Assembly: GCF_001458255.1 (NCBI RefSeq)
Contig: NZ_CYSB01000025.1
Span: 248,001 to 312,000, forward strand
DNA from: Thalassovita autumnalis
Lineage (GTDB): Bacteria > Pseudomonadota > Alphaproteobacteria > Rhodobacterales > Rhodobacteraceae
Reading direction: 5' to 3'
Length of the DNA stretch: 64,000 nt
Program-made: the position numbers and the translations under genes
In this document: positions 60,703-64,000 of the stretch, one piece after another
How positions within the stretch are numbered: the stretch's first letter is position 1
Layout: the number at the start of each line of letters is the position of its first letter
Notes under the pieces: generated by a model
What the model saw: only the letters and a program-made list of their open reading frames with translations
Told to the model about the DNA's origin: nothing
Database searches by the model: none

Positions 60703-61392
60703 ATGGCTGCCAGTCAACCCACCGTCCTTGTGGTTGAGGATGAGCCGGCGCAGCGCGAAGTGCTGGCCTATAACCTGGAGGCCGAAGGCTTCCGCGTGGT
60801 GAAGGCCGAAAATGGCGAAGATGCCCTGATGTCGGTGGCCGAAGAAAACCCTGACATCATCGTGCTGGATTGGATGCTGCCCTCGGTTTCGGGGATTGAA
60901 GTTTGCCGCCAGTTGAAAACCCGCAATGAAACCCGCGGTGTGCCGATCATTATGCTGTCGGCGCGATCCGAAGAGGTGGATAAGGTGCGCGGTCTGGAAA
61001 CCGGCGCGGATGACTATGTGGTCAAACCCTATTCGCTGGTTGAATTGATGGCCCGTGTGCGCGCCCAGTTGCGCCGCACCCGACCTGCCACTGTGGGCGA
61101 GCGGCTGGAATACGAAGATATCGTGCTAGACGCCGAAACCCACCGGGTGACCCGTGGCGGCGATCCGTTGAAACTGGGCCCGACCGAGTTTCGTTTACTG
61201 TCGACCTTCATGGAAAAACCGGGCCGCGTCTGGAGCCGCGAACAGCTGTTGGATCGCGTCTGGGGCCGTGACATCTACGTCGACACCCGCACCGTGGATG
61301 TTCACATCGGCCGGCTGCGCAAAGCGCTGACCCGTCAGGGTGGATCGGACCCGCTGCGCACCGTGCGTGGTGCGGGATACGCACTCGGCTAA
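60703..61392 (+). CDS. phoB: Phosphate-regulon response regulator PhoB
   Basis: 229 residues. The receiver domain has acidic VVEDEPAQRE, phospho-acceptor IIVLDWMLPSVSG (Asp about 54), and LSA plus Lys in DDYVVKPYSLVELMARV. An OmpR/PhoB winged helix follows (about 130-229) with GPTEFRLLSTFMEKPGRVWSREQLLDRVWG and the recognition helix TVDVHIGRLRKALT. Partner of the PhoR at 52425, binding Pho boxes such as the one at 55046. Three bases after phoU. Confidence 0.96.
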   Translation: MAASQPTVLVVEDEPAQREVLAYNLEAEGFRVVKAENGEDALMSVAEENPDIIVLDWMLPSVSGIEVCRQLKTRNETRGVPIIMLSARSEEVDKVRGLETGADDYVVKPYSLVELMARVRAQLRRTRPATVGERLEYEDIVLDAETHRVTRGGDPLKLGPTEFRLLSTFMEKPGRVWSREQLLDRVWGRDIYVDTRTVDVHIGRLRKALTRQGGSDPLRTVRGAGYALG

Positions 61393-61412
61393 ATCCGAAA
61401 GATCATTAGGGC

Positions 61413-61431
61413 AGGGGGCGTTACGCCCCCT
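61413..61431. terminator. Hairpin terminator after phoB
   Basis: AGGGGGCG / CGCCCCCT with a TTA loop, followed by TCTTTAT. It sits between convergent phoB and the LysR gene. Confidence 0.7.
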
Positions 61432-61445
61432 TCTTTATGCCCACC

Positions 61446-62354
61446 TTAGCGCGGCAAAGCATCTTCATCCTCGGCCTGCGTGGCCAGCCAATCGCGGAAA
61501 GTTTGCAACGATCTGTCCTGTGATTTCTCCACCGGCCAGACCAGAAAATATGACCCCAGCGATCGGGTAGCGCCACCATAGGCATGCACCAGGCGGCCGG
61601 AGGCCAGATCCTGCTCCACCAGGTAATCCGGCAGCAGCGCCACTCCCAGCCCGTGCAAGGCCGCCTGTGTGATGGTAGAAAACTGATCATAAAGCGTCCC
61701 CGCCACGCCCGTCGCCTCAACCCCGTAGCTTTCAAACCACTGCGCCCAGGCGGAGGGCCGCGTTTCGATATGCAGCAAGGGCAGGGTGAGCAGATCGCGC
61801 GGATGGGCCACCACAGTTTGCCCCAGCAAATCCGGCGCACAAACCGGTACGACATTTTCAGGTTTCAGCCGCAGCGCCTCACATCCCGACCAATCGCCAT
61901 TGCCAAAATGTAGCGCTGCATCAAAGGGTTCTTCAGTAAAGCTAAACGGTTTCAGTCGGGTCGACATGTTGATGGTGATCTCAGGGTGCCGCTTGGCGAA
62001 ATCTGCCAGGCGCGGCACCAGCCAGCGCATGCCAAAGGTCGGCAGGATGGCCAAGTTCAGCGATCCGCTCTCTGGATTGACCTGCACCTTAAGCGAAGCT
62101 TTGGCGATCATTTCCAAGGCGTCGCGGATGGTCGCGGCATATTCACTGGCGGCGGGCGTCAGCTTCATCATTTTGCGGTCGCGCACGATCAATGTGGTGC
62201 CCAGTTGGGTTTCCAACGCCTGCAACTGACGGCTGACCGCACTTTGGGTCTGAGACAGTTCATCGGCCACCGCTGTGGCGCTGCCCAGACGGTCCAGGGC
62301 TTCCAGCGCCCTCAGAGATGCAACAGAGGGCAGGTAACGGCGCGGCGCAGGCAT
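61446..62354 (-). CDS. LysR-family regulator (GcvA-like), divergent from glutaryl-CoA dehydrogenase
   Basis: 302 residues. A GcvA-type N-terminus RRYLPSVASLRALEALDRLGSATAVADELSQTQSAVSRQLQALE is followed by an effector domain (GSLNLAILPTFGMRWLVPRLADFAKRHPEITINM) in GcvA style. Its start is 108 bases from the gcdH start on the other strand, the usual place for a regulator of the gene opposite, so it may respond to glutarate, glutaryl-CoA or a lysine breakdown product. This is inference. Confidence 0.87.
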   Translation of the reverse strand: MPAPRRYLPSVASLRALEALDRLGSATAVADELSQTQSAVSRQLQALETQLGTTLIVRDRKMMKLTPAASEYAATIRDALEMIAKASLKVQVNPESGSLNLAILPTFGMRWLVPRLADFAKRHPEITINMSTRLKPFSFTEEPFDAALHFGNGDWSGCEALRLKPENVVPVCAPDLLGQTVVAHPRDLLTLPLLHIETRPSAWAQWFESYGVEATGVAGTLYDQFSTITQAALHGLGVALLPDYLVEQDLASGRLVHAYGGATRSLGSYFLVWPVEKSQDRSLQTFRDWLATQAEDEDALPR

Positions 62355-62462
62355 CTATGACTTTTCCTCATGACATAATGCGGAAGAATTGCTGTATCCT
62401 GCCTTAAACCCGGTATATCCCTGCGTCAATCGTAATGAAAACTCATGAATTGGAGGTCCAAC

Positions 62463-63683
62463 ATGACCGATCGTCCCGCACTGCGCGCCAAAGATAAACC
62501 CGATCTGGGGGCTTTTGATTGGGCCGACCCGTTTAAACTGGACCAGCAGCTGACCGAAGATGAGCGGATGATCCGCGACAGCGCTCAGGCTTACTGTCAG
62601 GAAAAGCTGCAGCCACGTGTTCTGTCGGCCTTTGAAAACGAAGAAACCGATCCGGAAATCTTCCGCGAAATGGGGGATATGGGCCTGTTGGGCGTGACCA
62701 TTCCCGAAGAATACGGCGGAATTGCAGCAGGTTACGTGGCCTACGGCCTGGTTGCCCGCGAAGTCGAGCGTGTTGACTCGGGCTACCGTTCGATGATGTC
62801 GGTGCAAAGCTCGCTGGTGATGTATCCGATCTACGCCTATGGCTCGGAAGAACAGCGCAAGAAGTATCTGCCGAAACTGGCCTCGGGCGAATGGATCGGC
62901 TGTTTTGGTCTGACCGAACCCGACGCAGGTTCGGACCCGGCCGGCATGAAGACCCGCGCTGTGAAAACCGAAAACGGCTATGTGCTGACCGGTTCCAAGA
63001 TGTGGATTTCCAACAGCCCGATCGCCGATGTCTTTGTTGTTTGGGCCAAATCCGAAGCCCACGGTGGCAAGATCCGCGGTTTCGTGCTGGAAAAAGGCAT
63101 GAAGGGCCTCAGCGCGCCGAAGATCGCCAACAAGATGTCGCTGCGTGCCTCGATCACCGGTGAGATCGTGTTGGACAACGTGGAAGTGGGCGAAGACGCG
63201 CTGCTGCCACATGTCGAAGGCCTGAAAGGTCCGTTCGGCTGTCTGAACCGTGCCCGTTACGGCATCAGCTGGGGTGCCTTGGGCGCGGCTGAGTTCTGCT
63301 GGCACGCCGCACGTCAGTACGGTCTTGACCGTCACCAGTTCAAAAAGCCGCTGGCGCAGACGCAGCTGTACCAGAAAAAACTGGCCGATATGCAGACCGA
63401 GATTTCGCTGGGGCTTCAGGCCAGCCTGCAAGTGGGCCGCCTGATGGACAAAGCAGAAGCCGCGCCGGAGATGATTTCGATCGTCAAACGCAACAACTGC
63501 GGCAAAGCGCTGGAAATCGCGCGCCACGCCCGTGACATGCACGGCGGCAACGGCATCAGCTTGGAATTCGGTGTGATCCGCCACATGGTGAACCTGGAAA
63601 CGGTCAACACCTATGAAGGCGCCCATGACGTCCACGCGCTGATCCTGGGCCGTGCACAAACCGGGCTGCAGGCATTTTTCTAA
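62463..63683 (+). CDS. gcdH: Glutaryl-CoA dehydrogenase
   Basis: FAD enzyme converting glutaryl-CoA to crotonyl-CoA in lysine, tryptophan and benzoate breakdown. 406 residues: an acyl-CoA dehydrogenase fold with [57 protein letters not shown] and [21 protein letters not shown]. The catalytic Glu is in [20 protein letters not shown] (about 377). The substrate arginine region [11 protein letters not shown] supports GcdH over general acyl-CoA dehydrogenases. ATG 62463 has a GGAGG site; an ATG 18 bases upstream does not. Confidence 0.94.
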   Translation: MTDRPALRAKDKPDLGAFDWADPFKLDQQLTEDERMIRDSAQAYCQEKLQPRVLSAFENEETDPEIFREMGDMGLLGVTIPEEYGGIAAGYVAYGLVAREVERVDSGYRSMMSVQSSLVMYPIYAYGSEEQRKKYLPKLASGEWIGCFGLTEPDAGSDPAGMKTRAVKTENGYVLTGSKMWISNSPIADVFVVWAKSEAHGGKIRGFVLEKGMKGLSAPKIANKMSLRASITGEIVLDNVEVGEDALLPHVEGLKGPFGCLNRARYGISWGALGAAEFCWHAARQYGLDRHQFKKPLAQTQLYQKKLADMQTEISLGLQASLQVGRLMDKAEAAPEMISIVKRNNCGKALEIARHARDMHGGNGISLEFGVIRHMVNLETVNTYEGAHDVHALILGRAQTGLQAFF

Positions 63684-63708
63684 AGCCTTAACAGAATACA
63701 GATCAAAG

Positions 63709-63733
63709 CGGGCGCCACAGAGCGCCCGTTTTT
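63709..63733 (+). terminator. Intrinsic terminator after gcdH
   Basis: CGGGCGC / GCGCCCG, 7-bp stem with 6-base loop, followed by five T. Confidence 0.82.
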
Positions 63734-63843
63734 GCGTTAAGGCGATGACGTTTGGCCGATAGGGGATTGTTTTATTGATATTTTCAGCAATTGGCTTGCT
63801 GTATGATAAGCGTCTTACCCGTCAATCTATTGTAAATCCCATT

Positions 63844-63880
63844 CAGAAATGTCACTGGCTGCGCAAAGCAGAAACGTCAC
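63844..63880. repeat. Short direct repeat near the right edge
   Basis: CAGAAATGTCAC (63844-63855) and CAGAAACGTCAC (63869-63880) are 12-base copies with one difference, 25 bases apart. A CTGC...GCAG hairpin lies between and over them. Possibly an operator for a gene beyond the edge. Confidence 0.4.
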
Positions 63881-63898
63881 CACAGGGAGGGACAGGAG

Positions 63899-63965
63899 CA
63901 AGGCTTTGCAGCCCGCAGACCCCAAATATCGGAGGGCTGAAAAGCCTTGCGGATTGCGGGTCTGT
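63899..63965 (+). other. Long stem-loop with possible pseudoknot, end of window
   Basis: CAAGGCTTT (63899-63907) pairs with AAAGCCTTG (63941-63949), and inside it CAGCCC (63909-63914) pairs with GGGCTG (63934-63939): 15 pairs with one G-A mismatch. The loop contains CAGACCC (63916-63922), which matches GGGTCTG (63958-63964) outside the stem, so a pseudoknot is possible. The rest of 63734-64000 shows no gene. It may be a leader RNA or small RNA, and the gene beyond the edge is unseen. Confidence 0.4.
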
Positions 63966-64000
63966 GGTGTCGAGGATAGCGTGGCGACATGCTTCCGACG

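Overview
The window looks like chromosomal DNA of a Roseobacter-group alphaproteobacterium (Rhodobacteraceae, of the Phaeobacter/Ruegeria/Leisingera kind). This rests on high GC content, the gene content (an IscR without the usual cysteine triad inside an iscR-suf operon, an Asp-type HemB, an IalB-family protein, a PAS_5-type protein, a PstA with a large periplasmic insertion) and frequent ATGA start/stop overlaps. The organism is inferred from family recognition, not from a database match. No prophage, IS element, CRISPR array or rRNA was seen. One tRNA is present.

Layout. 1-3449 (minus): LPS export genes lptF-lptG-lptD, with lptD cut by the left edge. 3566-5506: pepA-holC. 5563-7298 (minus): a YSC84-type lipoprotein and hemB. 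7484-11543: a membrane protein of the family often labelled 'component of SufBCD complex', then mfd. 11573-14073 (minus): a tandem HD-domain protein, two small unknown proteins and an alpha/beta hydrolase. 14114-22605: the iron-sulfur assembly operon iscR, cysteine desulfurase, sufB, three small unknown genes, sufC, sufD, two YIP1-like membrane proteins and sufS. Its promoter is overlapped by a perfect Irr-type palindrome. 22699-29677: tRNA-Arg(CCG), a gene interrupted by an amber codon, and a giant repeat-rich autotransporter whose 5' end is frameshifted. 29912-35041: cell-wall and lipid A genes (DUF882 protein, L,D-transpeptidase, lpxD, an ACP and a ketoacyl synthase).

35123-39722: IalB-family protein, a 470-base gap holding two candidate minus-strand small RNAs, a HerA-like ATPase, and a LysR/YeiH divergent pair. 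39946-45258 (minus): complete branched-chain amino-acid ABC transporter livK-G-F-H-M. 45483-50024: PQQ-type sugar dehydrogenase, GlxA-type regulator, class II DAHP synthase, PAS protein. 50301-52375: yicC, gmk, gamma carbonic anhydrase-like protein. 52425-61392: a full phosphate regulon (phoR, two pstS paralogues, pstC, pstA, pstB, phoU, phoB), with a triple Pho box before the second pstS and alternative hairpins before pstC. 61446-63683: LysR regulator divergent from glutaryl-CoA dehydrogenase. The last 317 bases hold no recognised gene but contain a long stem-loop whose loop can pair downstream.

Most of the window is ordinary core genome. The parts most worth a second look are the unknown genes embedded in the suf operon, the structured gap at 35.87-36.09 kb, the lpxD-ACP-KAS cassette, the broken adhesin, the pstS2-pstC alternative hairpins and the terminal pseudoknot-like element.
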